Part shown: positions 49,804 to 58,335 of the stretch, piece after piece
Numbering within the stretch: the stretch's first letter is position 1
Layout of the letters: every line of letters starts with the position of its first letter
DNA from: Caulobacter mirabilis
GTDB taxonomy: Bacteria > Pseudomonadota > Alphaproteobacteria > Caulobacterales > Caulobacteraceae
Reading direction: 5' to 3'
NCBI RefSeq assembly: GCF_002749615.1
Contig: NZ_CP024201.1
Span: 4,360,001-4,424,000 of the forward strand
Length of the DNA: 64,000 nt
Position numbers and translations under genes: made by a program
The notes under the pieces: model-generated
The model's input: the letters and a program-made list of their open reading frames with translations, nothing else
Database searches by the model: none
Told to the model about the DNA's origin: nothing

Positions 49804-51420
49804 TCAGTGTCCTCTTCCGCCGGACGCGGGCTGATTCTTCGCTGGCGAGGCGAACAACGCCAGCACGCCGGCGAAGGCAAGTCCGACCGCGAGCAGGGCG
49901 AAGGCGTCGCCGAAGGCCAGGATCGCCGCTTCGCGATGGATCATGCCGCCGACAGCCTTGTAGCCGGCGCCTTCGGGATCGGCGACGCCCAGCTGGGCCA
50001 TCCTCGCCGACAGGCCGGCCATCAGGTTCTGGGTCTGGGCGCTGGCGATGCTCATCGCGCTGGTCAGCTCGTTGTAGTGGCGCGCCGTCTGCTGGGTCAG
50101 CGCCGTCGACAGCATGGCCAGGCCCACGGCGCCGCCCACGTTGCGGGTCAGGTTCACCAGCGCCGAGGCGTCCTTCATCATATGGACCGGGATGGTGCTG
50201 ACGGTCATCTGCTGGCTGGCGATCATGGCGATCATGACCCCGACTCCGCGGAACGCCTGCAAATAGGCGAATTCCCAGAAGCCCCAGTCGTTGGTCACCG
50301 CATGACCCAGGCCGGTGCCGTAGGCGGCGATGGCGAAACCGAGCACCATGCCGACCCGCGGGTCGAACTGGCGCACGATCCGGCCGGCGATCGGCCCGGT
50401 CAGGAACATGGTCAGGCCGGACACCAGCATGGTCGTGCCGGTCTCCGCGGCCGAGTACTGCCGGATCTGCGCCAGGAACAGCGGCAGCACGAAGGTGCCG
50501 CCGTAGAGGCTCATCCCCGACACCAGCGTCATGACGATGCCGATGCTGAAGTTGCGGTCGGTGAACGGCTTCAGCGAGACGATCGGCTGCTGGTAGGTCA
50601 GCTGTCGCCAGATGAACGCCCCGAAGGTGATGACCCCGAGCACGGTCAGCCACAGGATCATGTCGTCCTGGAACCAGCTGTCCTTGGCGCCCTCCTCGAG
50701 AACGTACTGGATGCTGAGCAGACCGATGGCCATCAGACACACGCCCCACCAGTCGATGCCCTTGGACAGGGTGGGATCGCCCTTGTCGAAGTCGCCGTAG
50801 CGCCAGACCAGGAACAGGGCCAGCAGCCCGGGCGGGACGTTGACGAAGAACAACCAGCGCCAGCTGGCGATGTCGGTCAGGTGGCCGCCGAGCGTCGGCC
50901 CCACCGTCGGCGCCAGGGTGACGATCAGACCGACGATGACGTTGGCGGTGATCCGGCGCTCGGGCGGGAAGATGGTGAAGGCGGTGGCGAACACCACCGG
51001 GATCATCGCCCCGCCGGCGATCCCCTGGACCGCCCGCATGAAGATCATCGACTCGATGCTGGTGGTCAGGCCGGTCAGGATCGAGCTGACGATGAACAGG
51101 ATGCAGGCGCCGATGAAGAACTTCCGGGTGCCCCACATCCGGGTCAGGTAGGCCGTCAGCGGCATGATGACGACCTCGGCCAGCAGATAGACGGTCTGAA
51201 CCCAGCTCATCTCGTCGGCGCTGGCCCCGATGCCGGATTGGATCTGCGACAGCGAGGCGGCGACGATCTGGATGTCCAGGATGGCCATGAACTGGCCGAT
51301 GATCATCCCGGAGAAGCCCAGAAAGACCAGCGGCCAGGGCAGGGTCTCGCCGTTCGGCAGGACGAAGCCCTGGGCGGGCCGCTGCGCCGACGGGAGCGGG
51401 GATGCGGCGGCGTCGGTCAC
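49804..51420 (-). CDS. emrB: EmrB/QacA-type MFS drug exporter, 14 TM
   Basis: A 538-residue DHA2-family proton antiporter with about 14 hydrophobic segments. ILDIQIVAASLSQIQ near residue 48 (motif D1), YLTRMWGTRKFFIGA (motif A) and GGAMIPVVFATAF (motif C region) are visible. With EmrA it forms a tripartite pump through an outer-membrane factor not encoded here. The start is GTG 51420, six bases after the emrA stop. Confidence 0.95.
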   Translation of the reverse strand: MTDAAASPLPSAQRPAQGFVLPNGETLPWPLVFLGFSGMIIGQFMAILDIQIVAASLSQIQSGIGASADEMSWVQTVYLLAEVVIMPLTAYLTRMWGTRKFFIGACILFIVSSILTGLTTSIESMIFMRAVQGIAGGAMIPVVFATAFTIFPPERRITANVIVGLIVTLAPTVGPTLGGHLTDIASWRWLFFVNVPPGLLALFLVWRYGDFDKGDPTLSKGIDWWGVCLMAIGLLSIQYVLEEGAKDSWFQDDMILWLTVLGVITFGAFIWRQLTYQQPIVSLKPFTDRNFSIGIVMTLVSGMSLYGGTFVLPLFLAQIRQYSAAETGTTMLVSGLTMFLTGPIAGRIVRQFDPRVGMVLGFAIAAYGTGLGHAVTNDWGFWEFAYLQAFRGVGVMIAMIASQQMTVSTIPVHMMKDASALVNLTRNVGGAVGLAMLSTALTQQTARHYNELTSAMSIASAQTQNLMAGLSARMAQLGVADPEGAGYKAVGGMIHREAAILAFGDAFALLAVGLAFAGVLALFASPAKNQPASGGRGH

Positions 51421-51426
51421 GGCCGG

Positions 51427-52533
51427 CTACTGCGACTGGCCGCGGCGCACGAACTGAGTCGAGGCGACCGCCGAATCGGCGAAGGACACCCCCGACTGGT
51501 CGCGGACGTCGACCTTGACCTTGACCGACAGCCCAGGACGCAGGCCGCCCCCGAGCGGCGCCTTGCGATCGATGACGATGCGGACGGGCACCCGCTGGGT
51601 GACCTTGGTGAAGTTTCCGACCGCGTTCTCGACCGGGATCAGCGCGAACTCCTGGCCGGTGGCCGGAGCGAAACTCTGAACGTGCGCGGCGATCGCCTGG
51701 TCGCCGAAGGCGTCCGCCTTGACCTCGACCTTCTGGCCGATGCGCAGGCGCGCCATCTGCGTCTCCTTGAAGTTGGCGACGACATAGGTCTGGCCCAGCG
51801 GCACGATGCTCATCAGGGCGGCGCCCGGCTGAACGAGCTGGCCTGGGCGAATGGCGCGGGCGCCCACGACGCCGGCGGCGGGCGCGCGAATCACCGTGCG
51901 CTCCAGGTCGAGGCGGGCCTGCTCGACGGCCGCGCGGGCGGCGGCGGCGGCGGCGATGCTCTGCGCCTTGGCCGAGCCGAGCGATTCGGCGCTGCGACGC
52001 TCGGCCTCCAGCGCGGCCTGGGCCTGGGCGACGCCGGCCGCCGACTGCTCGGCGCCGGCGCGGACCGTCTGCAGCTTCTGGTCGGAGACCCAGCCCTTGC
52101 CGGCCAGTTCGCGATAGCGGCCCAGGTCGGCCTGAGACCGGCCGGCCTCCGCACGGGCCGAAGCGACCCCCGCGACCCGCTCGGCGATCACCGCCTGCTC
52201 GAGGGCGGCCTTGTCATCGACCGCCTTCACCGCGGCCTCGGCCGCACTGGCGTTGGCGATGGCCTGGTCGAGCTTGGCCTGGAAGGTGGTGGGATCGATC
52301 CGCGCCAGCACCTGGCCCGCTTCGACATGGGCGTTGTCGGCCACCAGCACCTCGACCACGTAGCCGGACACCTGCGGGCTGACCTGGACGGTGTCGGCCT
52401 GGACGAAGGCGTTGTCCGTCGCCTCATAGTGATGCTTGTCGATCCACCAGAAGACGCCGCCGACCAGGACGGCCAGACCGACCGCGCCGCCGACGATCAA
52501 CGGCACGAACTTGTTCTTGGGGACAGACGACAT
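51427..52533 (-). CDS. emrA: EmrA/HlyD-type membrane fusion protein
   Basis: A 368-residue adaptor with one N-terminal TM helix (LIVGGAVGLAVLVGGVFWW), a biotinyl-lipoyl half motif (VQVSPQVSGYVVEVLVADN), a long Ala/Gln-rich coiled-coil hairpin (about 95-210) and the second half (RAPAAGVVGARAIRPGQLVQ). It bridges EmrB to an outer-membrane channel. First gene of the operon, with a promoter at 52582-52610. Confidence 0.94.
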   Translation of the reverse strand: MSSVPKNKFVPLIVGGAVGLAVLVGGVFWWIDKHHYEATDNAFVQADTVQVSPQVSGYVVEVLVADNAHVEAGQVLARIDPTTFQAKLDQAIANASAAEAAVKAVDDKAALEQAVIAERVAGVASARAEAGRSQADLGRYRELAGKGWVSDQKLQTVRAGAEQSAAGVAQAQAALEAERRSAESLGSAKAQSIAAAAAARAAVEQARLDLERTVIRAPAAGVVGARAIRPGQLVQPGAALMSIVPLGQTYVVANFKETQMARLRIGQKVEVKADAFGDQAIAAHVQSFAPATGQEFALIPVENAVGNFTKVTQRVPVRIVIDRKAPLGGGLRPGLSVKVKVDVRDQSGVSFADSAVASTQFVRRGQSQ

Positions 52534-52556
52534 GGGGACCCGGACGCGCTCTCAAT

Positions 52557-52576
52557 TCTGGACCTTACCGTCCAGA
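52557..52576. promoter_or_regulatory. palindromic operator 1 of the emr operon
   Basis: TCTGGAC-CTTACC-GTCCAGA, perfect 7-bp arms with a 6-nt centre. It lies just downstream of the proposed -10 and before emrA. It shares the half-site TGGAC and spacing N6 with operator 2 at 52619, which makes binding by the co-encoded TetR protein likely. Confidence 0.7.
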
Positions 52577-52581
52577 GAACG

Positions 52582-52610
52582 CCGATAGCGTTGCTCGCCG
52601 GGCCGGGCAA
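52582..52610 (-). promoter_or_regulatory. putative promoter of emrA-emrB-tetR
   Basis: Minus strand TTGCCC (52610-52605), 17-nt spacer, TATCGG (52587-52582). The boxes are fair matches to the housekeeping consensus and the spacing is exact. The element sits between the two palindromes, so repressor on both sites would block it. Confidence 0.5.
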
Positions 52611-52618
52611 GCGATAAG

Positions 52619-52634
52619 TGGACGCATGCGTCCA
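52619..52634. promoter_or_regulatory. palindromic operator 2 of the emr operon
   Basis: TGGACGCATGCGTCCA, a perfect 16-bp palindrome that reads TGGAC-N6-GTCCA like operator 1. It lies 8 bp upstream of the proposed -35 box. Centre-to-centre distance to operator 1 is 60 bp. Confidence 0.7.
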
Positions 52635-52645
52635 GCTTTCGCGCG

Positions 52646-52837
52646 CTAGAGCCCCTCCAGCGTCGCGGCGGCGTGGATCAGGGCCAGCGTCAGGCCGGCG
52701 GTCGCCAGATCCCGCAAGCTCCATCGCAGGTTCTCGATCGGCTTGGCCCGGCCGAGGAAGGCGCGGGCGATCGGATCGAAAGAGACCGCTTCGGGCGGGG
52801 GGTCTTCGGCGAGGGGAGGGGCGGCGGGGCGTGTCAT
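52646..52837 (-). CDS. small hypothetical protein
   Basis: A 63-residue frame: Pro-rich start, then FDPIARAFLGRAKPIENL and a hydrophobic helix DLATAGLTLALIHAAAT. There is no clear ribosome site before the ATG at 52837. The composition looks protein-like, with a possible C-terminal membrane helix, but it may not be expressed. I recognise no family. Confidence 0.45.
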   Translation of the reverse strand: MTRPAAPPLAEDPPPEAVSFDPIARAFLGRAKPIENLRWSLRDLATAGLTLALIHAAATLEGL

Positions 52838-52950
52838 GGTTCAATTGTGCGGATAAGTTGTAGAAAATCGTTAACTGCAACCATTGCACGCATAACGCGA
52901 AACGCGTCGCGCCGGCTTTCCCGGCTCGCGGCGGCGGGCTAGGTTGGGGT

Positions 52951-53400
52951 ATGGCGTCTGAGCAAGCCTCCTCCCCCGTTATCCGCTGGGTCGCGCTCTT
53001 CCTCTTGGGCTGCGCCGTCCTCGGCCTGACCCTGGGCTTCCGCGACCAGATCCGGCGCAATCCGCCCGCCTGGTACACGGGCGCGCGCGAGAAGCCGGTC
53101 ATCGGCGGCGACCTGATCCAGGCGAAGGAGGCGACGCCCTTCGACCCCAACGCCCAGAAGCCGGCGCTTCAGGTCGTCGAGGAGGAAGACCCCAAGCCGA
53201 AGGCCGAGGAGCCCAAGCCGGCCGAAACCGCCGCCGCCGAAACGACGCCCGCCGCCGGCGCCGAGGCGGTCGCCGCGCCCAAGCCGAAGACGCCCGCGAC
53301 GCCTGCGCCGAAGAGCGAACCGCAATCCGACGATCCGGTCGGCGACCTGCTCGAAAGCCAGAAGAAGCCGCCTGAGACCCCGCCCGTCGTTCCGTACTGA
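52951..53400 (+). CDS. single-pass membrane protein with Pro/Ala/Lys-rich tail
   Basis: A 149-residue protein: a TM helix at about 11-31 (VIRWVALFLLGCAVLGLTLGF), the segment RDQIRRNPPAWYTGAREKP, then a low-complexity Glu/Lys/Pro/Ala tail of 75 residues. The tail should be periplasmic if the N terminus is inside. Resembles spacer regions of TonB-like proteins but has no folded C-terminal domain. It precedes the UbiH-type gene by 6 nt. Confidence 0.75.
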   Translation: MASEQASSPVIRWVALFLLGCAVLGLTLGFRDQIRRNPPAWYTGAREKPVIGGDLIQAKEATPFDPNAQKPALQVVEEEDPKPKAEEPKPAETAAAETTPAAGAEAVAAPKPKTPATPAPKSEPQSDDPVGDLLESQKKPPETPPVVPY

Positions 53401-53406
53401 GTTCCC

Positions 53407-54660
53407 ATGGCCATCCCCCACGACGCGGACGTGATCATCGCCGGAGCCGGCATGGCCGGCGCCACCCTTGCTCTGGCGCTGCACAGCGGCGGCCTGAAGC
53501 CCGTGCTGATCGACCCCATGCCGTTCGACGCCCAGCTCGCGCCGACCTTCGACGGTCGCTCCTCGGCGATCGCCTTCTCCTGTTTCCGGCAGTGGCGGAC
53601 CCTGGGCCTGGCCGAGGCGCTGGAGCCTCACGCCCAGCGGATGGACGAGATCCTGGTCACCGACGGACGCACGCCGGGCGCCGCGACGCCGGGCCAGAGC
53701 CCCTTCTTCCTGCATTTCGACTCCGGCGAGATCGCCGACCGCGTCGAGGGCGAACCGCTCGGCTACATGCTGGAGAACCGCCACATCCGCGCGGGCTTGG
53801 CCCAGGCGGTGATCGCCGCCGGCATCGAGGTCCTGGCGCCCGCCCGCGTGGCCGGCGTCGAGGTCGCCTCCGCGGCGGCCAAGGTCACCCTGGACGACGG
53901 CCGCGTGTTGAGCGCCCCGCTTGTCATCGGCGCCGAAGGCCGCGGCTCGATCGTGCGCCGCGCCGCCGGCATCGACACCGTCGGCTGGGACTACCCGCAG
54001 ACCGGCGTGGTCTGCACGGTGAAGCTGGAGCGCCCGCACGGCGGCGTCGCCCACGAGTATTTCCTGCCCGGCGGCCCGTTCGCCATCCTGCCGTTGACCG
54101 AAAACCGCGCCAGCCTGGTCTGGACCGAGAAGCGCGACCGCGGCGAGGCCCTGAAATCCGCCCGGCCGGAGGTCTTCCACGCTCACCTGATGCGCCGCTT
54201 CGGCGACTTCCTGGGTGAGGTCGAGGTCATGGGGCCGGTGTTCACCTATCCGCTGTCGCTGTCGCTGGCCGAAAAACTGAGCGCCCCGCGCACCGCCCTG
54301 CTCGGCGACGCCGCCCACGGCGTACACCCGATCGCCGGCCAGGGCCTGAACCTGGGGCTCAAGGGCGCCGCCGCGCTGGCCGAGGTGCTGGTCGAGGCTT
54401 CGCGGATCGGCGAGGATATCGGCTCGGAGGCCGTGCTCGACCGTTACGGTCGCTGGCGGCGGTTCGACACCATGAGCCTGGCCGCCGGCATGGACGCCTT
54501 CGTCTGGCTGTTCTCGAACGACAATCCCCTGATCCGCGCCGCGCGCGGCGTCGGCATGGCGGCTGTGAACCGCATCGCCCCTGCGCGTCGCTTCTTCATG
54601 CACGAGGCCGGCGGCGCGGTCGGCGACCTGCCCCGGTTGCTGCGCGGGGAAGCGCTGTAG
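53407..54660 (+). CDS. UbiH/UbiF/COQ6-family FAD monooxygenase
   Basis: A 417-residue flavin hydroxylase. DVIIAGAGMAGATLALALH at residues 7-25 binds FAD, DGRSSAIAFS follows, and the family signature GDAAHGVHPIAGQGLNLGLKG is at about 300. These enzymes hydroxylate the ring of ubiquinone precursors. Which position it modifies cannot be told from sequence. It ends before an R2 repeat that separates it from the converging Trm112-like gene. Confidence 0.92.
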   Translation: MAIPHDADVIIAGAGMAGATLALALHSGGLKPVLIDPMPFDAQLAPTFDGRSSAIAFSCFRQWRTLGLAEALEPHAQRMDEILVTDGRTPGAATPGQSPFFLHFDSGEIADRVEGEPLGYMLENRHIRAGLAQAVIAAGIEVLAPARVAGVEVASAAAKVTLDDGRVLSAPLVIGAEGRGSIVRRAAGIDTVGWDYPQTGVVCTVKLERPHGGVAHEYFLPGGPFAILPLTENRASLVWTEKRDRGEALKSARPEVFHAHLMRRFGDFLGEVEVMGPVFTYPLSLSLAEKLSAPRTALLGDAAHGVHPIAGQGLNLGLKGAAALAEVLVEASRIGEDIGSEAVLDRYGRWRRFDTMSLAAGMDAFVWLFSNDNPLIRAARGVGMAAVNRIAPARRFFMHEAGGAVGDLPRLLRGEAL

Positions 54661-54665
54661 GTCAT

Positions 54666-54785
54666 TGCGTGGTTCGAGACGCCGGCCTGAGAGCCGGCTC
54701 CTCACCATGACGAATGTGGGTGGCGATCTATTGAGCTCGTCATCCTGAGGAGCGAGCTCTCAGGCGAGCGTCTCGAAGGACGCAA
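54666..54785. repeat. intergenic palindromic repeat, family R2, copy 2
   Basis: About 120 bp, TGCGTGGTTCGAGACGC on the left and GCGTCTCGAAGGACGCA on the right, with CTCCTCACCATGACGA and TCGTCATCCTGAGGAG inside. It matches copy 1 at 37680 in arms and orientation and also lies between convergent genes. The middle differs between copies. Confidence 0.85.
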
Positions 54786-54791
54786 CGAAAC

Positions 54792-54983
54792 TCAGCCCTC
54801 CAGCGCCCGGGCCTCTTCCGGCAGCATGATCGGCACGCCGTCGCGGATCGGATAGGCCAGCTTCGCGCCCTGGCTGACCAGCTCGCCCTTTTCACGGTCG
54901 TACTTCAGCGGCCCCTGGGTGACGGGGCAGACGAGGATCTCCAGCAGGCGGGGATCGACCTTGGGGGCGTCGGCTTGGCTCAT
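54792..54983 (-). CDS. Trm112 family small protein
   Basis: A 63-residue protein with DPRLLEILVCPVTQGPLKYDREKGEL at the start and LAYPIRDGVPIMLPEEAR at the end. Only one Cys of the usual zinc pairs remains (VCPVTQGPL), as in many proteobacterial members. Trm112 proteins activate methyltransferases in eukaryotes and archaea; the bacterial role is less clear. Confidence 0.92.
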   Translation of the reverse strand: MSQADAPKVDPRLLEILVCPVTQGPLKYDREKGELVSQGAKLAYPIRDGVPIMLPEEARALEG

Positions 54984-55008
54984 GGGCTTCTTCTAGCCTT
55001 GCTGGCCG

Positions 55009-55662
55009 CTACTGCAAGACGCTCGGATCATCGTCGCCTCCGGCGGCGTCGATCTCGAGCATGGCGGTCAAGGTTTCCGCCCGGTCCTCCACCGTTAACG
55101 CCTCCAGCAGCGCCTGCTTCTCGGAAGCGTCGAACGGCAGCCCCATCGCCAGACTGTTGACCAGGGCGTCGACCGGCGCGGACTCCGCCGACTCCCACTC
55201 GATGCCGAGACCACGATGGTCGAGATAGCGCGCCAGCGCCGCCAGGAACCGGGGTCGGTCGAGCCGGGCCGAGGGCGGCTCTTCCTTCAGGTCGCCCTCA
55301 TAGGTCTCGAAGCGCGCCAGCACCTGGCGATAGGGCGTTCGCACCGGCAGTTCGTCGCCGAGCGCGAACCGGCACAGGCCAGTCAGGGTGATCAGGTAGC
55401 GGCCGTCGGGCGTCTCGGCGAAGCTGGTGACCCGGCCGACACAGCCGACCGGCGCCAGCGGCGGCCGCTCCCGATCGCCGTGGCGGGTCTGGACCATGCC
55501 GATCAACCGGTCCCCCGCCATCGCGTCGTCGACCATGTTGAGATAGCGCGGCTCGAAGATGTTGAGCGGCAGCTGCCCGCCGGGCAGCAGCAGCACCCCG
55601 GCGAGCGGAAACACGGGGATCGCCTGCGGAAGGTCTGCGGCCTTGCGATATCCCGTGGGCAT
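55009..55662 (-). CDS. Lon N-terminal (substrate-binding) domain protein
   Basis: A 217-residue stand-alone LON_substr_bdg protein: IPVFPLAGVLLLPGGQLPLNIFEPRYLNMV is represented by VFPLAGVLLLPGG and LNIFEPRYLNMV near residues 17-45, then GCVGRVTSFAETPDGRYLI. It has no ATPase or protease domain. Function is unknown, perhaps as a proteolysis adaptor. It lies 11 nt downstream of the cnoX gene, likely in one operon. Confidence 0.93.
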   Translation of the reverse strand: MPTGYRKAADLPQAIPVFPLAGVLLLPGGQLPLNIFEPRYLNMVDDAMAGDRLIGMVQTRHGDRERPPLAPVGCVGRVTSFAETPDGRYLITLTGLCRFALGDELPVRTPYRQVLARFETYEGDLKEEPPSARLDRPRFLAALARYLDHRGLGIEWESAESAPVDALVNSLAMGLPFDASEKQALLEALTVEDRAETLTAMLEIDAAGGDDDPSVLQ

Positions 55663-55673
55663 GAGCGCTGTCC

Positions 55674-56576
55674 CTAGCTGAAGAGGATCGACGACAACCG
55701 CCGTCGTCCCTGCTTGGCGACGTCCGACATGGGGCCGGCCGCCTCGAAGATGGTCAGAAGCTGCTTGCGCGCCGCCTCGTCGTTCCAGGTCCGGTCCTGC
55801 TCGATGATGTTGAGCAGGTGATCGGCCGCGGCGCCCAGGTCGCCCTGCCCGGCGAGCGCGCCGGCGAGGTCGAAGCGCGCCTGATGGTCGGCGGGATCGG
55901 CGGCGAGGGCCTTCTCGAACGGCGCGGTCTCGGCCGAACCGGCCTCGGCCAGCGCCAGGGCGGCGCGAGCCGCGTCGAGGTCGGGATCCTTGGCGTCGGC
56001 GGGGGCCATGGCGATCAAGGCCGCCGCCTGCTCGACGTCGCCGCCGGCCAGGTAGACCCGCGCCAGTCCGCCGATGGCCTTCACGTTCTCGCGGTCCATG
56101 TTCAGAGCCTCGGCGTAGCCCTGGGCCGCGCCGCCCAGATCGCCCAGCTCGAACGACTCCTTGGCCTGGGCGAGCAGCTCGTCGATCTCGCCGGCCGGCG
56201 GCGGGCCGACCAGGCGGTCGACGAACGATTTCACCTGGCTGTCCGGCAGAGCGCCCATGAAGCCGTCCACCGGCTGGCCGCCCACGAAGGCGTAGACGGT
56301 CGGAATCGACTGGACGCGCAGCTGGCCGGCGAAGCCAGGGTTCTTGTCGACGTCGATCTTCACCAGCCGCACCGCGCCGTTCAGCGCCTTGACGGCCTTC
56401 TCCAGCGCGGGGGTCAGCTGGCGGCAGGGGCCGCACCAGGTCGCCCAGAAGTCGACGATGACCGGCTGGGTCTTCGACGCCTCGATGACGTCGGTCATGA
56501 AGCTCGCGTCCGAGCCGTCCTTGATGAACTCGCCGGCGGCCGCCTGCGGCGCCGCGCCTTCTCCGATCAGGGTCAT
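55674..56576 (-). CDS. cnoX: CnoX/YbbN-type thioredoxin with TPR domain
   Basis: A 300-residue protein: thioredoxin domain at about 20-130 with the active site FWATWCGPCRQL and the cis-Pro QSIPTVYAFVGG, then a TPR-like helical part (about 140-300, FELGDLGGAAQGYAEAL, QARFDLAGALAGQGD). This is the CnoX chaperedoxin layout; the protein shields clients and works with GroEL and DnaK. The intact WCGPC suggests redox activity, unlike E. coli CnoX. Confidence 0.94.
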   Translation of the reverse strand: MTLIGEGAAPQAAAGEFIKDGSDASFMTDVIEASKTQPVIVDFWATWCGPCRQLTPALEKAVKALNGAVRLVKIDVDKNPGFAGQLRVQSIPTVYAFVGGQPVDGFMGALPDSQVKSFVDRLVGPPPAGEIDELLAQAKESFELGDLGGAAQGYAEALNMDRENVKAIGGLARVYLAGGDVEQAAALIAMAPADAKDPDLDAARAALALAEAGSAETAPFEKALAADPADHQARFDLAGALAGQGDLGAAADHLLNIIEQDRTWNDEAARKQLLTIFEAAGPMSDVAKQGRRRLSSILFS

Positions 56577-56665
56577 TCGGTTTCCCGTCAAGGGACGGCG
56601 ACAGGCCGTCCCGATGTGCAACGTTTCGCCGCCAAGATGGTCCCAACCGGCGACGTCTTCAACGC

Positions 56666-57169
56666 TCAGACGACCGCCATCGCCTCGAAATCGACGATCA
56701 GCGGCTCGATCCCCACCGCGGCGAGGAAGCGTCGGAAGCCCGCCTGCGACACGGCGGTGGTCGCGGTGTTGATCAGGGGATGGAAGTTCACCGGATCGGA
56801 GTCGGCCAGCCCGGCGTCGAGTACGAACCGCACCCGGCGGTCGGAATCGTTGATCAGGCCGAAGGCGGTCACCGAGCCGGGCGTGACGCCCAGGGTCTCC
56901 TGCATCAGCTCGGGGCTGCCGAAGCTCAGCCGGGCCGAACCGATCACCGGATGAAGCCGCTTGAGATCGATGCGCGTCTCGCCCAGCGCCGAGATCAGCC
57001 AAAGCTGCCCCTTGGCGTCCTTGAGGAAGAGGTTCTTGGTGTGTCCGCCCGGCAGGCCGGCCTTGATCTCGTCGCCCTCGCCGACGCGGAACACCGCCGG
57101 ATGGTCCAGCGTGGAGTGGGCGATGCCCTGGGCGTCGAGGAAGGCGAACAGGTCGGCGCGGGTCTTCAT
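56666..57169 (-). CDS. prolyl-tRNA deacylase, ProX/YbaK family
   Basis: A 167-residue trans-editing enzyme that hydrolyses mischarged Ala-tRNA-Pro (or a related mistake). HSTLDHPAVFRVGEGDE, PGGHTKNLFLKDAKGQLWLI with the catalytic Lys, and PGSVTAFGLINDSDRRVRFVLD are the family blocks. It stands alone 89 nt upstream of cnoX on the same strand. Confidence 0.93.
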   Translation of the reverse strand: MKTRADLFAFLDAQGIAHSTLDHPAVFRVGEGDEIKAGLPGGHTKNLFLKDAKGQLWLISALGETRIDLKRLHPVIGSARLSFGSPELMQETLGVTPGSVTAFGLINDSDRRVRFVLDAGLADSDPVNFHPLINTATTAVSQAGFRRFLAAVGIEPLIVDFEAMAVV

Positions 57170-57246
57170 GCGTCCCGCTTAGCAATCCCCAGCCTCTTGC
57201 GGAACCACGCCGGGCGCGCGAGAGGACTTTCCGATCCCTTTGCCTG

Positions 57247-58002
57247 ATGAGCCCAAGCATGCAGCTCGAGTGCTATCCGACGAACCAGCGTCCGCCCGAC
57301 ATCGTCCCCGGCCGTCCGCAGCGGGCCTGGATGGACGCCTTCGCCGAGCGGCATCCCTACCGCTGCCTGCCGCTGTCGATGGCCAACACCACCGGCTGGG
57401 AGATTCTCTGCCCGGTCGGGTTCACGGCCGAGTGGAACGGCGGGGCGCACCAGGACTGCATCACCCTGACCCCGGACCATCCCTATCCCGGCTTCGAGGA
57501 CTTCGCCAAAAGCCACTTCTCGCGCGGGATCGTCACCTTCCACGCCGGCTACCTGTTCCGCACGCCGCCCGGCTGGTCGATGTGGGTGCAGGGCCCGCCC
57601 AACCACATCAAGGACGGCATCCAGCCGCTGCAGGGCCTGGTCGAGACCGACTGGCTGCCCTTCCCCTTCACCATGAACTGGATGTTCACCCGCCCCGGCC
57701 GGGTGAAGTTCGCCAAGGGCGAGCCCTTCTGCTTCATCACCCTGGTCCAGGACCGGCTGCTGGCCGACGTCCAGCCGGTGACCAAGTCGCTGACCGCCAA
57801 CGACGACCTGCGCCGCCAGTACGACGCCTGGTACACCCAGCGCTCGGAGTTCAACGCCCGCCTGCTGAAACAGGACCCCGAGGCCGTCCGCGACGCCTGG
57901 CAGCGATTCTATTTCCGCGGCGAGCTGCCCGACGACACCGGCCCGGCCCCGGCCGGCCACGTCAACAAGCGGCGTCTGAAGGCCCCGAAACTGGGGGTTT
58001 GA
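57247..58002 (+). CDS. DUF6065 family protein
   Basis: A 251-residue soluble protein. Conserved-looking blocks are MANTTGWEILCPVGFTAEWNG, SHFSRGIVTFHAGYLFRTPPGW, WVQGPPNHIKDGIQPLQGLVETDW and FTMNWMFTRPG, shown here in parts. I believe it belongs to DUF6065; no function is known. It is divergent from the deacylase and followed by tRNA-Gly. Confidence 0.7.
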   Translation: MSPSMQLECYPTNQRPPDIVPGRPQRAWMDAFAERHPYRCLPLSMANTTGWEILCPVGFTAEWNGGAHQDCITLTPDHPYPGFEDFAKSHFSRGIVTFHAGYLFRTPPGWSMWVQGPPNHIKDGIQPLQGLVETDWLPFPFTMNWMFTRPGRVKFAKGEPFCFITLVQDRLLADVQPVTKSLTANDDLRRQYDAWYTQRSEFNARLLKQDPEAVRDAWQRFYFRGELPDDTGPAPAGHVNKRRLKAPKLGV

Positions 58003-58107
58003 GACAATCGAAAAAAGTCTCACGAGAGGCGCTTGCCAAGCCGGGAACGCTCTGCCATAAGCCGCCCTCTCGATTTCGGGACGCCTTCTTTCAAGCGTCT
58101 CTGGAGC

Positions 58108-58182
58108 GCGGGCGTAGCTCAGGGGTAGAGCACAACCTTGCCAAGGTTGGGGTCGTGAGTTCGAATCTCATCGCCCGCTCCA
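58108..58182 (+). tRNA. tRNA-Gly (anticodon GCC)
   Basis: Cloverleaf: acceptor GCGGGCG (58108-58114) with CGCCCGC, D arm TAGCTCAGGGGTAGAGC, anticodon stem CAACC/GGTTG around TTGCCAA giving anticodon GCC, T arm GTTCGAATC. Discriminator T, encoded CCA at the end. A strong terminator follows. Confidence 0.98.
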
Positions 58183-58203
58183 TTTAGATTTCGAGACCAA
58201 GAC

Positions 58204-58232
58204 GGCCGGGCGAAAGCCCGGCCTTTCTTTTT
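58204..58232 (+). terminator. rho-independent terminator after tRNA-Gly
   Basis: GGCCGGGC (58204-58211), loop GAAA, GCCCGGCC (58216-58223), then TTTCTTTTT. A perfect 8-bp GC stem with a stable tetraloop and a U-tract makes this the clearest terminator of the window. Confidence 0.95.
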
Positions 58233-58335
58233 CCCGCTCACACGCATTTTCACCGTCAACGGGGTTTACGGCCGACCGCTGTTTCGCTGTAGGGTGGCGC
58301 CCTCAAGGTCCTCGTCCCCTAGTGCAGGCAGCGCG

